Source of the DNA: Cohnella phaseoli
GTDB lineage: Bacteria > Bacillota > Bacilli > Paenibacillales > Paenibacillaceae
Direction of reading: 5' to 3'
DNA: 64,000 nt
Assembly: GCF_003386235.1 (NCBI RefSeq)
Contig: NZ_QRDZ01000017.1
Location: 124,001 to 188,000, forward strand
The position numbers and the translations under genes were made by a program. The notes beneath the pieces were generated by a model. That model was not told where the DNA came from. It was given only the letters and a program-made list of their open reading frames with translations, and ran no database searches. The stretch's first letter is position 1, and every line of letters starts with the position of its first letter. Shown here piece by piece: positions 17,469 through 26,225 of this stretch.

Positions 17469-18650
17469 ATGAAAATAACTTCAGTCCGCGTTTTCACGCC
17501 GAACCTGGCCAAAATCTCCGCTTTAAAGGCAAGCAAACAGCAAGACAAACCAGACAATGCGCAAGATTTGTCCTGGATCTCGGAAACCGTCATCGCCAAT
17601 CCGATGTCCATATATCCGGAATATTTCGAGCGCCGCTCCTCCTGGCTGTGGGTGAGTGAAGAGGTTATCGTCCAGATAGAGACGGACGAAGGCGTTACGG
17701 GAATCGGGACCTGCCCCGGCGGAGCTGCCGCCGCTTCGTTGATCAAGCAGCATTTAAGCCGTTTTCTCATCGGTCAGAATCCGTTTCAGGTGGAGCGTCT
17801 GTGGGACATTCTATTCAAGACGTCCCTCCCATACGGACGCAAAGGCTTGCCGATAATGGCTATTTCCGCTATTGATCTTGCGTTGTGGGACTGTATATCC
17901 AAAGCGAGGAACGAGCCGCTTTACCAATCGCTTGGCGGTCAGGTTAAAGACAAAGTGCACGCCTATGTCACGGGCAACGATTATTCACGGACCAAAGAGC
18001 TCGGCTATTATGGCCAAAAGCTGGCGATGCCCTATGGTCCCGCCTCGGGCTATGAGGGCATGCATAAGAACGCGGAACTAGTTCGCCGAACGCGCGAAGC
18101 GCTTGGACCGGACATTGAGATTATGTGCGACTGTTATATGGCTTGGGATGTGCATTATACGATTCGAATGGCGGAGATGCTCGCCCCCTACAGAGTCAAA
18201 TGGATTGAGGAGTGCCTCCCGCCGGACGATTACGAGGGGTACGGCATCATAAACCGGACGATTACGTCAACGGCCGTAGCGACGGGGGAACACGAGTATA
18301 CCCGCTACGGGTTTAGGCAGTTGCTGAATGTCCGGGGAGCGGAGATTTTGCAGCCGGATATTTGCTGGTGCGGCGGCTTGACGGAAGCCAAAAAAATATG
18401 CGCCATGGCGTCGGCGGATCATTTGACCGTCATTCCGCACGCGGGCGGCATTCAGCCGTGGGCTCTCCATCTCGTGTTCGCGACGCCGAACATTCCGCTC
18501 GCCGAATATTTTATCGGGGCTGACCCGACCGAAGATCCGATCTTTGAAGTATGGAATGTACCTGTAAACGGCTGGTTTCATTTGCCGCAAGCGCCCGGCG
18601 CCGGAATCCACATTCGAGAATCCGCGTACGAGCTTCTTAACGAACACTAA
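17469..18650 (+). CDS. L-rhamnonate dehydratase-like enolase-superfamily enzyme
   Basis: I use ATG 17469 (AAGGAG just upstream); the frame is open far into the previous gene but in a shadow frame. The 393-residue protein follows L-rhamnonate dehydratase (RhmD) closely: TPMS/NPMSIYPEY near residue 45, the DLALWD strand, and the metal and catalytic segments CDCYMAWD, WIEECLPP and TGEHEYT, then LQPDICWCGGLTE and the catalytic His in VIPHAGG. RhmD removes water from L-rhamnonate to give 2-keto-3-deoxy-L-rhamnonate; related enzymes also take L-lyxonate or L-mannonate. Its neighbours supply the dehydrogenase and lactonase steps, which supports a sugar-acid role. Confidence 0.85.
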   Translation: MKITSVRVFTPNLAKISALKASKQQDKPDNAQDLSWISETVIANPMSIYPEYFERRSSWLWVSEEVIVQIETDEGVTGIGTCPGGAAAASLIKQHLSRFLIGQNPFQVERLWDILFKTSLPYGRKGLPIMAISAIDLALWDCISKARNEPLYQSLGGQVKDKVHAYVTGNDYSRTKELGYYGQKLAMPYGPASGYEGMHKNAELVRRTREALGPDIEIMCDCYMAWDVHYTIRMAEMLAPYRVKWIEECLPPDDYEGYGIINRTITSTAVATGEHEYTRYGFRQLLNVRGAEILQPDICWCGGLTEAKKICAMASADHLTVIPHAGGIQPWALHLVFATPNIPLAEYFIGADPTEDPIFEVWNVPVNGWFHLPQAPGAGIHIRESAYELLNEH

Positions 18651-18667
18651 AGGAGAAGCGAATTCGT

Positions 18668-19426
18668 ATGGGAAAATTGGACGGACGCAATGCGATCGTA
18701 ACCGGAGGCAGCCGAGGGATCGGCCGTGGTATTTGTTTCGAACTGGCCAAGGAAGGGGCCAATGTAGCCGTCAATTATTCTTCCCACCCCGAGGAAGCGC
18801 GCACAGTCGTTGAAGAGCTTCGGTCATTCGGGGGGCTTGCGACGGCCGTCAAAGCGGATGTTTCGGTTAAAACCGAAATAAGTGCTATGGTGGAACAAGT
18901 CCGATCGGAATGGGGAAGCGTCGACATTCTCGTCAACAATGCGGGGATTTGCCCGTTTCGAGACTTCTTCGATATTGACGAAGTGAGCTGGACGAGAACG
19001 ATTGGCGTAAATTTGTCCGGCGTTTTCTATGCCTCGCAGGCGGCCGCTAGGCATATGAAGGAGCAAGGAAAGGGCGCTATCGTCCATATTTCGACCGTGA
19101 CGGCATACAGAGGCGGCATGGAGCAGGTCCATTACGCGGCCAGCAAAGGAGGGGTCAATTCTTTGACCTCTTCTATGGCTTGCGCGTTAGGACATTATGG
19201 GATTCGCGTCAATGCCATCCTTTGCGGCGGCGTCATCACTGATATTAACCGGGATCGCGTCCCGGTCCATCTGCACGGAAAAAAGGCCAAACACCCCGAA
19301 TTGCCATCGGGCCGTCTGGGAGATCCGGAGGATTTGGGCAAAGCGGTCGTCTACCTGGTTTCCGACGACAGCGAATGGGTAACGGGAGCCCAACTGGCGG
19401 TCGACGGCGGTTCGTTTGTTATGTAG
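18668..19426 (+). CDS. SDR sugar dehydrogenase, L-rhamnose 1-dehydrogenase-like
   Basis: A 252-residue classical short-chain dehydrogenase. It shows the nucleotide-binding TGGSRGIGRGI, the NNAG motif within VNNAGICPF, catalytic Ser in HISTVTAY and the YAASK Tyr/Lys pair, and a PED/VDGGSFV C-terminus. NAGICPF together with the GRLGDPEDLG and VDGGSFV ending are patterns I associate with bacterial L-rhamnose 1-dehydrogenase (sugar to lactone with NAD(P)+). Many SDRs look alike, so the substrate is inferred mainly from the RhmD-like and lactonase neighbours. It lies 17 bp after the dehydratase gene, with AAAGGAG upstream. Confidence 0.75.
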   Translation: MGKLDGRNAIVTGGSRGIGRGICFELAKEGANVAVNYSSHPEEARTVVEELRSFGGLATAVKADVSVKTEISAMVEQVRSEWGSVDILVNNAGICPFRDFFDIDEVSWTRTIGVNLSGVFYASQAAARHMKEQGKGAIVHISTVTAYRGGMEQVHYAASKGGVNSLTSSMACALGHYGIRVNAILCGGVITDINRDRVPVHLHGKKAKHPELPSGRLGDPEDLGKAVVYLVSDDSEWVTGAQLAVDGGSFVM

Positions 19427-19455
19427 AATATACCTCGTGCGGGAGATGGATGTGC

Positions 19456-20478
19456 ATGAAAGCTTTAATGTGGAATGGGCCGAGACAGATGGACCTCGTA
19501 CGGCTGGATGTCCCCGAGCCGGCTCGGGGCGAGGCGCTGATTAAAGTCGCCGTTGTCGGCATATGCGGTTCGGATCTGGAAGGCTATCTGGGTCATAACA
19601 GCCTAAGAAAACCTCCCTTGCTGATGGGGCACGAGTTTTCCGGCACGATCGTTTCGATCGGCAGGGATGTGAAAGGATGGAGCGTCGGAGATCGCGTCGT
19701 TGCAAATCCGTTGATTGCTTGCGGAACTTGCCCGAGATGCGTCCGGGGGCGACCGAATTTATGCGATCGCCGCCAAATCGTCGGGATTCATCGTCCCGGA
19801 GCCTACGCCGAATATACGACCGTTCCGGTTTCCTGTTTGCAAAAGTTTCCGGACTCGTTATCATTCGAAGATGCCGCGTTGACCGAGCCGCTAGCTTGCG
19901 CGCTGCGTGCTGTTCGTCGTTCGATCGCGGACTTTCCGCTCGTTCAAATGTTGGTGATTGGAGCGGGCCCAATCGGGATTTTGTCGGCCTTGACCGCGCA
20001 AGTTTTGGGGGCCGCTAAAGTGTGGATCATGGACAAGAACGAGCGTCGACTTCAAACGGCCGCGCGCCTTCAACTGTCTGGCGCCTTCAGCAGCGGAGAT
20101 TCGGACGTTGCTGAACAGGTTCGTCTTGCCGCCGGTTCGCGAGGCGTCGATGTCGTGCTGGATGCCGCCGGGTTCCAACCTACCCGGGAACTGGCGATTC
20201 GTCTTCTGAATCCAGGCGGAATTTTCATGAATATCGGTCTCGGCATCGATGACACCGTTCTTCCGATCAATCATGCGATCCGCAGCGAGATTGAGATCAG
20301 AGGCTCTTTCTGCTACAGTCCGCAAGATTTTAGCGATGCGTTGTGCCTGCTTGAATCCGGCAAAATCGGATCGGAACAATGGAGCACGGTTCGTACGTTG
20401 GAAGACGGCATCGCTTCTTTTGAAGAACTAGTTTCGGGACAAACGAGCATCGGCAAAATTTTACTATCAATGGATTGA
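19456..20478 (+). CDS. Zinc-dependent medium-chain dehydrogenase
   Basis: I place the start at ATG 19456 (MKALMW), with GGGAG 10 nt upstream. The 340-residue protein is a zinc alcohol/polyol dehydrogenase. The catalytic zinc ligands lie in GICGSDLEG and GHEFSG; a structural zinc is bound by Cys residues in CGTCPRCVRGRPNLC; the Rossmann motif is VIGAGPIG. It resembles sorbitol/threonine dehydrogenases. In the pathway proposed here it could oxidise 2-keto-3-deoxy-L-rhamnonate at C4; an MDR-type enzyme for that step has, as I recall, been described in Sulfobacillus. It could instead oxidise the free sugar. Confidence 0.82.
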   Translation: MKALMWNGPRQMDLVRLDVPEPARGEALIKVAVVGICGSDLEGYLGHNSLRKPPLLMGHEFSGTIVSIGRDVKGWSVGDRVVANPLIACGTCPRCVRGRPNLCDRRQIVGIHRPGAYAEYTTVPVSCLQKFPDSLSFEDAALTEPLACALRAVRRSIADFPLVQMLVIGAGPIGILSALTAQVLGAAKVWIMDKNERRLQTAARLQLSGAFSSGDSDVAEQVRLAAGSRGVDVVLDAAGFQPTRELAIRLLNPGGIFMNIGLGIDDTVLPINHAIRSEIEIRGSFCYSPQDFSDALCLLESGKIGSEQWSTVRTLEDGIASFEELVSGQTSIGKILLSMD

Positions 20479-20497
20479 TTGAGGGGATAAGCGAACG

Positions 20498-21334
20498 ATG
20501 AGAGTAGACTCGCATCAGCATTACTGGTCGATCGCAAGAACGGATTACGGTTGGCTGACGCCGGACACCGGCATTTTATATCGCGATTATTTGCCCGAGC
20601 ATTTGCATGGGCATCTCCGCAAGCATGGATTCGAGCGGACCGTCCTCGTTCAGGCTGCGCCCAGCGTGGAAGAAACCTATTATATGCTTCGATTGGGCGA
20701 ACAAGATCCGACGATTGCCGCTGTCGTCGGTTGGCTCGATTTTGAATCCGACTCAGCGGATTTCGGCTTAAAGCTAGAGGAACTTCGCCGCCATACGCTG
20801 TTCGCTGGGGTACGTCCGATGATTCAGGATCTCCCGGCTGATTGGATGCAACGCGAGCAAGTCGTAGCCAACTTCCGGATGGTGGCGGAAACGGGAGTGC
20901 CTGTTGATTTTCAACTGCAACCCTGGCTTTTGGACAGCTGCAATAAGCTCATGGAACAAGTGCCTCATTTGCGGGCTGTCATCGACCATATCGCTAAACC
21001 ACGGATGGACGGAACGGGCAAATCCGAATGGGTTCGAGGACTGGAGCGATTGGCATCTTACCCGGGCATAATGTGCAAGTTGTCGGGAATGGTGGAAGGA
21101 TCGGAAAAGGAAGTTTGGTCCAAAAGTCAGGTGGCGCCGTTCGCGTATGAAGCGATTCGAATATTCGGACCGAATCGGCTCATGTTCGGCAGCGATTGGC
21201 CCGTTTGCCTGCTTGCAGCCGACTATGACGATGTGGTTGAATTGGCGGAGTCCATGCTCCCGCAGAATTGGAACGACCAGGAGAAAGCGGCGTTTTGGGG
21301 CGGAAACGCTGCGGCGTTTTATCAAATAGAGTGA
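20498..21334 (+). CDS. COG3618 amidohydrolase, L-rhamnono/fucono-lactonase-like
   Basis: A 278-residue metal-dependent hydrolase of the amidohydrolase-2 family. The first strand gives the HxH motif (DSHQHYW, residues 4-10), with AAVVGWLDF, FAGVRPMIQD, LRAVIDHIAKP and the final metal-ligand segment RLMFGSDWPVCLL. COG3618 members open sugar-acid lactones (L-fuconolactone, L-rhamnono-1,4-lactone). Directly after the SDR and MDR genes, it should convert the lactone made by the sugar dehydrogenase to the free acid for the dehydratase at 17469. GAGGGGAT precedes the ATG. Confidence 0.85.
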   Translation: MRVDSHQHYWSIARTDYGWLTPDTGILYRDYLPEHLHGHLRKHGFERTVLVQAAPSVEETYYMLRLGEQDPTIAAVVGWLDFESDSADFGLKLEELRRHTLFAGVRPMIQDLPADWMQREQVVANFRMVAETGVPVDFQLQPWLLDSCNKLMEQVPHLRAVIDHIAKPRMDGTGKSEWVRGLERLASYPGIMCKLSGMVEGSEKEVWSKSQVAPFAYEAIRIFGPNRLMFGSDWPVCLLAADYDDVVELAESMLPQNWNDQEKAAFWGGNAAAFYQIE

Positions 21335-21403
21335 AGAACCCCAAAGATTCATGATGATGAGGACGGCTGTTAGCCGATTCCACTTGGGAGGGGAATAAGA
21401 TAG

Positions 21404-23284
21404 ATGGGAAAAAGGACTGGAAAACGGTGGAGCTTTGTGTGTTTGTCTTTGCTGCTTGCGGCGGTTGCCTTTATGCCGGCGATAGCGGGTACGACTTCAA
21501 CCGCATATGCCGAGGGCAAAGGCTCCACTTTAGTGGGCGCGATCCGCTGGGACGCTTGGGTCGGCGACCTGAACACGGATGGGGTCGGGGCTCCATACGT
21601 AGGACATCAGGTGGAGGCGACGCTTGGACCGAACAAGTACCATTTTCGCCTGCCGTTTTTTGCAGTGGAGACAGGGACCGACTCCGTGCAAGCGCGCGAG
21701 TTGACGCAAAGCGTCATGGATCAGCAAATCGCTTACGCCAAAAACGCCGGCATCGACTACTGGGCGTTCGTCTATTATCCCGACAACAGCGGCATGGATA
21801 CGGCGCGGAATTTGTATTTCAGCAGCACGCACAAAAACGATATCAATTACAATTTCATCCTCGGTGCCGGAGTTCTTCCCACTTCCAATTTTGACTGGCT
21901 GGTGACGAAATTTCAGGAGAGTAACTACCAAAAAGTGCTGAGCGGGCGCCCTCTGCTCTATATTTTCGGCGGAACAGGAGGGTATACGTCCAGCGATATT
22001 ACAACTCTCCGCAACAAAACGACGATGGCTGGATTGCCGAATCCCTACATTGTCGTCATGGGAAGCGCTTCCGACGCCAACTCCATTGGAGCCGATGCCC
22101 TCAGTGCATACAACACGTGGATGGGGGGCGGAGGTCCTTATTCCGGGCTGATGGCCGCCGATCAGAACGGCTGGAACAGCGCCAAGAACACCGGCAAAAA
22201 GGTCATTCCTTGGGTAACGACCGGGCTCGACGCCCGACCCCGCTATGACAATCCGGTTACATGGATGACGGTCGGCCCAAACGATTGGGTTCAAACGGCG
22301 ACTCCTTCTGAAATCGCGACGAATTTGCAAAATGCGCTAAACTGGATCGATGCGAACTCGTCCACGGCGGAAGCGAATACGGTGTTAATATACGCCTGGA
22401 ATGAGTTTGACGAAGGAGGCTGGATTTGCCCGACGTTGTATAACGGCACCGATCGGCTGGACGCGATCCGCAATGTTCTGTTCCCGCCTTCGGGAGGTAC
22501 GAACCTTGCGCTGGGCCATACCTACAGTAGCTCGTCGAACTGGGATGTGTCGCAGACCGCGGATAAAGCATTCGACGGCAATTCGAGTACGAACTGGCAA
22601 GCGGCGAGCGGGTCATCTTATAACGGGCAATGGGCGGAGGTCGATTTCGGGACGAATACGACGTTTAACCGGGTGGTTCTTTCCGAATACGGCAGTCGCA
22701 CAGGCGGATTCCGAATTGAATATTGGAACGGTTTGAGCTGGCAAACGGCATATACCGGATGGTCGATTGGCAGTCATTCGTCTCCAAGCACGCATACTTT
22801 CGCGGCCGTAACGGGATCGAAAGCGCGCATTTACTATACGAGCGGAACGTATACCCCGATTTTGTACGAGTTCGGTATATACAATGATGTAACGAACCTC
22901 GCATTGGGCCATTCTTATAGCAGTTCGTCGAACTGGGATGCGTCGCAAACGGCCGATAAAGCTTTTGACGACAGTTTAGGCACGAACTGGCAAGCGGCGA
23001 GCGGTTCGACGTTTCACGGGCAATGGGCGCAGGTCGATTTCGGGACGAATACGACGTTTAACCGGGTGGTTCTTTCCGAATACGGCAGTCGTACAGGCGG
23101 ATTCCGAATTGAATATTGGAACGGTGCGAGCTGGCAAACGGCATATACCGGAACGTCGATCGGTAGTCCATCATCGCCAAGCTCGCATACTTTCACGGCC
23201 GTAACGGGATCGAAAGCGCGCATTTACTATACGAGCGGAACGTATACCCCGGTATTGTACGAGTTCGGGATATATACCAACTAA
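21404..23284 (+). CDS. Secreted GH99-like protein with two discoidin (F5/8 type C) domains
   Basis: A 626-residue exported protein. Residues 1-36 form a Sec signal peptide (cleavage near ATAYAEG). The catalytic-type domain (about 40-365) starts VGAIRWDAWVGD and ends LIYAWNEFDEGGWICPTL...LDAIRNVLFP, a variant of the GH71/GH99/WbsX signature. Two tandem carbohydrate-binding F5/8 type C domains follow (about 367-495 and 498-626), each with NLALGHxYSSSSNWDxSQTAD and RVVLSEYGSRTGGFRIEYW. It probably binds and cleaves an extracellular glycan whose product the importer at 13153 takes up. It closes the locus, before a terminator at 23449. Confidence 0.85.
   Translation: MGKRTGKRWSFVCLSLLLAAVAFMPAIAGTTSTAYAEGKGSTLVGAIRWDAWVGDLNTDGVGAPYVGHQVEATLGPNKYHFRLPFFAVETGTDSVQARELTQSVMDQQIAYAKNAGIDYWAFVYYPDNSGMDTARNLYFSSTHKNDINYNFILGAGVLPTSNFDWLVTKFQESNYQKVLSGRPLLYIFGGTGGYTSSDITTLRNKTTMAGLPNPYIVVMGSASDANSIGADALSAYNTWMGGGGPYSGLMAADQNGWNSAKNTGKKVIPWVTTGLDARPRYDNPVTWMTVGPNDWVQTATPSEIATNLQNALNWIDANSSTAEANTVLIYAWNEFDEGGWICPTLYNGTDRLDAIRNVLFPPSGGTNLALGHTYSSSSNWDVSQTADKAFDGNSSTNWQAASGSSYNGQWAEVDFGTNTTFNRVVLSEYGSRTGGFRIEYWNGLSWQTAYTGWSIGSHSSPSTHTFAAVTGSKARIYYTSGTYTPILYEFGIYNDVTNLALGHSYSSSSNWDASQTADKAFDDSLGTNWQAASGSTFHGQWAQVDFGTNTTFNRVVLSEYGSRTGGFRIEYWNGASWQTAYTGTSIGSPSSPSSHTFTAVTGSKARIYYTSGTYTPVLYEFGIYTN
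22498..22890 (+). repeat. 393-bp direct repeat, copy 1 (discoidin domain)
   Basis: First copy of a 393-bp in-frame repeat (131 codons) inside the secreted GH99-like gene. Long stretches, including the region around 22649-22760, are the same at DNA level in copy 2. Confidence 0.85.
22891..23283 (+). repeat. 393-bp direct repeat, copy 2 (discoidin domain)
   Basis: Second copy of the 393-bp unit, differing mainly near its start (residues after the NWDASQTAD segment) and at a few third positions. The near-identity points to recent duplication or gene conversion. Confidence 0.85.
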
Positions 23285-23407
23285 AAGGGACAAAGAACGA
23301 TGAGCAAATCCGTGGAAGTGGCCGCATACCCGGCAAGCACGCCGTCTCGTCTGGCCCGTTCTGTAAAATAAAGCCTATACAAACCGAACCGAAGAGCCTC
23401 GAATGAC

Positions 23408-23428
23408 TTATTTAACGTAGTTAAATAA
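23408..23428. promoter_or_regulatory. AT-rich 9-bp palindrome
   Basis: TTATTTAAC, three bases, then GTTAAATAA: a perfect 9-bp inverted repeat in the gap before the two-component genes at 23556. It could be an operator or part of an RNA 3' end; the sequence does not decide. Confidence 0.35.
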
Positions 23429-23448
23429 AAAAGTTTCTTAACAAGTGG

Positions 23449-23478
23449 CCTGAAGCACAGCTTCAGGTTCGTTTTTTT
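23449..23478 (+). terminator. Rho-independent terminator of the sugar locus
   Basis: CCTGAAGC (23449-23456) pairs perfectly with GCTTCAGG (23460-23467) across a 3-base loop and is followed by a run of seven T (23472-23478). The rest of the 271-bp gap (23285-23555) holds only a 23-codon open frame at 23300 without a recognisable product. Confidence 0.85.
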
Positions 23479-23555
23479 AAATAAATTTTATTTCATCTGC
23501 ACTTTTTCTTTATCTCTCTCTATTATTCTAGTTTTTTGAGAGGGGAGGTTGTCAC

Positions 23556-24233
23556 ATGTCAAGAACAATACTGATTGTAGAAGATGAAAATATTTTACGT
23601 GAAATAATGAAGGATTATCTGCTAGAAGAGGGTTACAGCGTTATTGAAGCCGTAGATGGGAAACAAGCGATCTCATTATTTCAAGAATATGAGGTGGACC
23701 TGATTTTACTGGACATCATGTTGCCTGACTTGGATGGATGGTCCGTTTGCAAACGAATCCGCAAGACATCGAATGTGCCGATTATCATATTGACGGCCCG
23801 ATCTGATGAGGACGATACTTTGCTTGGGTTCGAACTCGGTGCCGACGACTACGTAACCAAGCCTTATAGCCCACCAATTTTGTTGGCACGAGCAAAGCGG
23901 CTGTTGGAGAGCAGGCCTATCCACGAGCAAGAAAGCGACACGTTATCCAGCAGAGGCATTTCGATTCATTTTCCGTCCCGAACCGTTTCGATTGACGGTA
24001 AAAGCTCAGGTCTAACACATACGGAATTCGAAATTTTGGCCTATTTATTAAAGAATAAAGGGATCATCATCAGCAGGGAACAGTTGGTTCTAAAAATTTG
24101 GGGATATGATTTTATGGGGGACGATCGCACGGTCAACAGCCATATCCGCAATTTGCGTTCCAAGCTGGGAGAACATGCCAAGCATATCGTCACGGTCGTG
24201 CGTTCGGGATATAAATTCGAGGAAGAACCATGA
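23556..24233 (+). CDS. OmpR/PhoB-type response regulator
   Basis: A 225-residue regulator. The receiver has Asp-10/Glu-11, phospho-acceptor Asp-53 (LILLDIMLPD), Thr-80 and Lys-102 (YVTKPYSP). The C-terminal winged helix runs from about 130 to 224 (LTHTEFEILAYLLKNKGIIISREQLVLKIWGYDF...DRTVNSHIRNLRSKLG). GAGAGGGGAGG is the ribosome site. The stop overlaps the start of the kinase gene by 4 bases. The likely targets are the surface-acylation genes that follow. Confidence 0.95.
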   Translation: MSRTILIVEDENILREIMKDYLLEEGYSVIEAVDGKQAISLFQEYEVDLILLDIMLPDLDGWSVCKRIRKTSNVPIIILTARSDEDDTLLGFELGADDYVTKPYSPPILLARAKRLLESRPIHEQESDTLSSRGISIHFPSRTVSIDGKSSGLTHTEFEILAYLLKNKGIIISREQLVLKIWGYDFMGDDRTVNSHIRNLRSKLGEHAKHIVTVVRSGYKFEEEP

Positions 24234-26047
24234 ATAAGGGGATCGTTCTAAAGCTATTTCTGTTTACGATGGCATTATGCATGTTCATCCTTGCCGTTAT
24301 TTTCACCTTGCAAACTGTATTTTTCAAACAGTTTTATGTTCATCAAAAAGTGAAGAACGTCAACACGGCGCTTCAGGCTTATAAACAAGACTACCTGAAT
24401 CAAGCCTCGAGCACGCAGGAGATGGCAAAGCTGGAGCAAATCTTTTTTCAAAAGCATAACACTTGGATCACGGTTTTGGACACCCGCGGGAATTTAAAGT
24501 ATGCCGACGATTTCTTTATGGAGATTAAGCTGGACCGTTCGGAGGAATCTGCGCTTTTCGATAAAACGATAACCGTACCTCTATACAGTTTTATCAACGT
24601 AGAGGACTTCAGCAGCAATAAAACGTTCCTCACCCCTTGGATTCAAGAAGGGGAAAGGATCGCGCTTGAAGGCTTGATCACGAACAACCAGCCAGTTATC
24701 CAGCGGATGGGAAGGAGCACATCCAATCTGAGAGACGAAAGTCGGCTGGAAAATCATCAAATAGCGAGCAAAGAGTACGAGGTCGTCGATCGATCGAACA
24801 TAATCCAATATCGTGAAAAATATTCCCCATTTCTGGTCAAAGGAACCATTACGAAAGTTCGGATACCGGAAGGGGCGGGTGTCTCGCGTTACACCAATCA
24901 CTTGTTTCTGGACCGTATCAAAGCTTTCCAAGCGGATCTATTGTACGGCGACTTTAAGGATGCCACGAACGCAAGTCAGATCGTAGACTATGAAGAAAAT
25001 CATGCGAACTACAAAATTTTCGTGGATCGCATCCAAGATCGCGACGGAAATCCGACATACTTGTTCGCGATGACGTCACTTCAGCCGGTTAATGAAGCCG
25101 CAGGGATGATTCAAGATTACTATGTGTATATCATTATTGCCACTTTGCTTCTCGTGCTGCTGGCCTCGTTTTACTACTCTCGCCAGATCGCTCGGCCGTT
25201 GCTGCGTATCAACCGTACCGCTCGGCAAATGGCAGACCTCGATTTTTCGGAGAAAATTCCCATCACAACGAAGGATGAAATCGGTGACTTGTCGCGCAGC
25301 ATTAACGAGCTCTCCGAGCGTCTGCACTCCCATATTCTCCGTCTTCAGCAGGATATTGATAAGGAAAAGCAGCTCGAGTATACGCGGAAAGAATTTATAT
25401 CCGGCGTCTCCCATGAGCTGAAAACTCCGTTAAGCGTCATCCAAAGCTGCCTTTCAATATTGAAGGATGGGGTTGTAAGCCATAAGCGGGATCATTATTT
25501 TGCGGCGATGGAGGACGAAGTCCGTCGGATGGATTTGCTGATTGCGGATATGCTGGAATTGGCAAAGTATGAATCCGGTACGTATAAAATGGATGTCGGC
25601 TCGTTCTATATCAATATCGTCATCGAGCGGGTATGCACTAAATTAACGCCGGACATTCAGGCAAAGCGACTGCTTCTCAACACTTCGCTTAAATCTGTCG
25701 AAGTCGAGGGGAACGAGCGTCGGATTGAGCAGGTCATCGTCAATTTTCTTACTAACGCGATTCGATATACTCCGGATCGGGAGTCCATACTCGTAACAAC
25801 ATCGGAAGAGAGGGACATCGTTCAAATTTGTATCGAAAATAAAGGTGCCCATATCCCTGACGAGCAGTTGGAGAAAATTTGGGAGCGTTTCTACCGCGGG
25901 GAACCTTCTCGCCACCGGTCGACCGGAGGGACGGGACTTGGCCTCGCCATATCCAAGAAAATTCTGGAGATGCACGGTGTAGCATACGGAGTCATCAATA
26001 CCTCCGATGGCGTTTTGTTTTATTTTCACTTGAATAAAAAAGGGTAG
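24230..26047 (+). CDS. Sensor histidine kinase (HAMP, HisKA, HATPase)
   Basis: A 605-residue membrane kinase translationally coupled to its regulator (ATGA overlap). Helix 1 spans about residues 6-28 and helix 2 about 298-318 (IIIATLLLVLLASFYYS), enclosing a large extracytoplasmic sensor domain. HAMP follows, then HisKA with His-395 in FISGVSHELKTPLSVI, and the ATP-binding N box (VIVNFLTNAIRYT) and G2 box (GGTGLGLAIS). It belongs to the group of cell-envelope sensors seen in Bacillales (WalK/ResE-like layout). It probably monitors the cell wall. Confidence 0.93.
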   Translation: MNKGIVLKLFLFTMALCMFILAVIFTLQTVFFKQFYVHQKVKNVNTALQAYKQDYLNQASSTQEMAKLEQIFFQKHNTWITVLDTRGNLKYADDFFMEIKLDRSEESALFDKTITVPLYSFINVEDFSSNKTFLTPWIQEGERIALEGLITNNQPVIQRMGRSTSNLRDESRLENHQIASKEYEVVDRSNIIQYREKYSPFLVKGTITKVRIPEGAGVSRYTNHLFLDRIKAFQADLLYGDFKDATNASQIVDYEENHANYKIFVDRIQDRDGNPTYLFAMTSLQPVNEAAGMIQDYYVYIIIATLLLVLLASFYYSRQIARPLLRINRTARQMADLDFSEKIPITTKDEIGDLSRSINELSERLHSHILRLQQDIDKEKQLEYTRKEFISGVSHELKTPLSVIQSCLSILKDGVVSHKRDHYFAAMEDEVRRMDLLIADMLELAKYESGTYKMDVGSFYINIVIERVCTKLTPDIQAKRLLLNTSLKSVEVEGNERRIEQVIVNFLTNAIRYTPDRESILVTTSEERDIVQICIENKGAHIPDEQLEKIWERFYRGEPSRHRSTGGTGLGLAISKKILEMHGVAYGVINTSDGVLFYFHLNKKG

Positions 26048-26077
26048 AAAAGTAGAAGAAAGAGCGGAATTCGGTAA

Positions 26078-26126
26078 GGAGCTGTCCCGAGGTCTTCGCG
26101 AGTCTCGGTTGGACGGCTCCTTTTTT
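26078..26126 (+). terminator. Rho-independent terminator of the two-component operon
   Basis: GGAGCTGTCC (26078-26087) pairs with GGACGGCTCC (26111-26120, one mismatch) around an inner CCGAG/CTCGG stem, followed by six T. It separates the kinase gene from the amidase cassette, which therefore needs its own promoter. Confidence 0.85.
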
Positions 26127-26225
26127 ATCTATCCTAGTAGCCAAAATCTATAAATCACTTTGATATAAACTGCACTTTATCTTGACCTAGCGCGATTATA
26201 CTTTTTTTCGAAAGGAGGAGAGAGA

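Noticed and set aside
16355..17770. Long minus-strand open frame opposite the GH99-like and dehydratase genes
   Set aside because: It is antisense to two well-supported genes, has no ribosome site, and its protein is rich in Arg/His/Pro with no domain; it is a composition effect of GC-rich codons.
20498..21334. Amidohydrolase considered as a 2-pyrone-4,6-dicarboxylate hydrolase
   Set aside because: The family overlaps, but the neighbouring sugar dehydrogenase and RhmD-like dehydratase fit a sugar lactonase better.
22498..23283. Two long repeats considered as the start of a CRISPR-like or satellite array
   Set aside because: Only two copies, each 393 bp, in frame and encoding a discoidin domain; no spacers.
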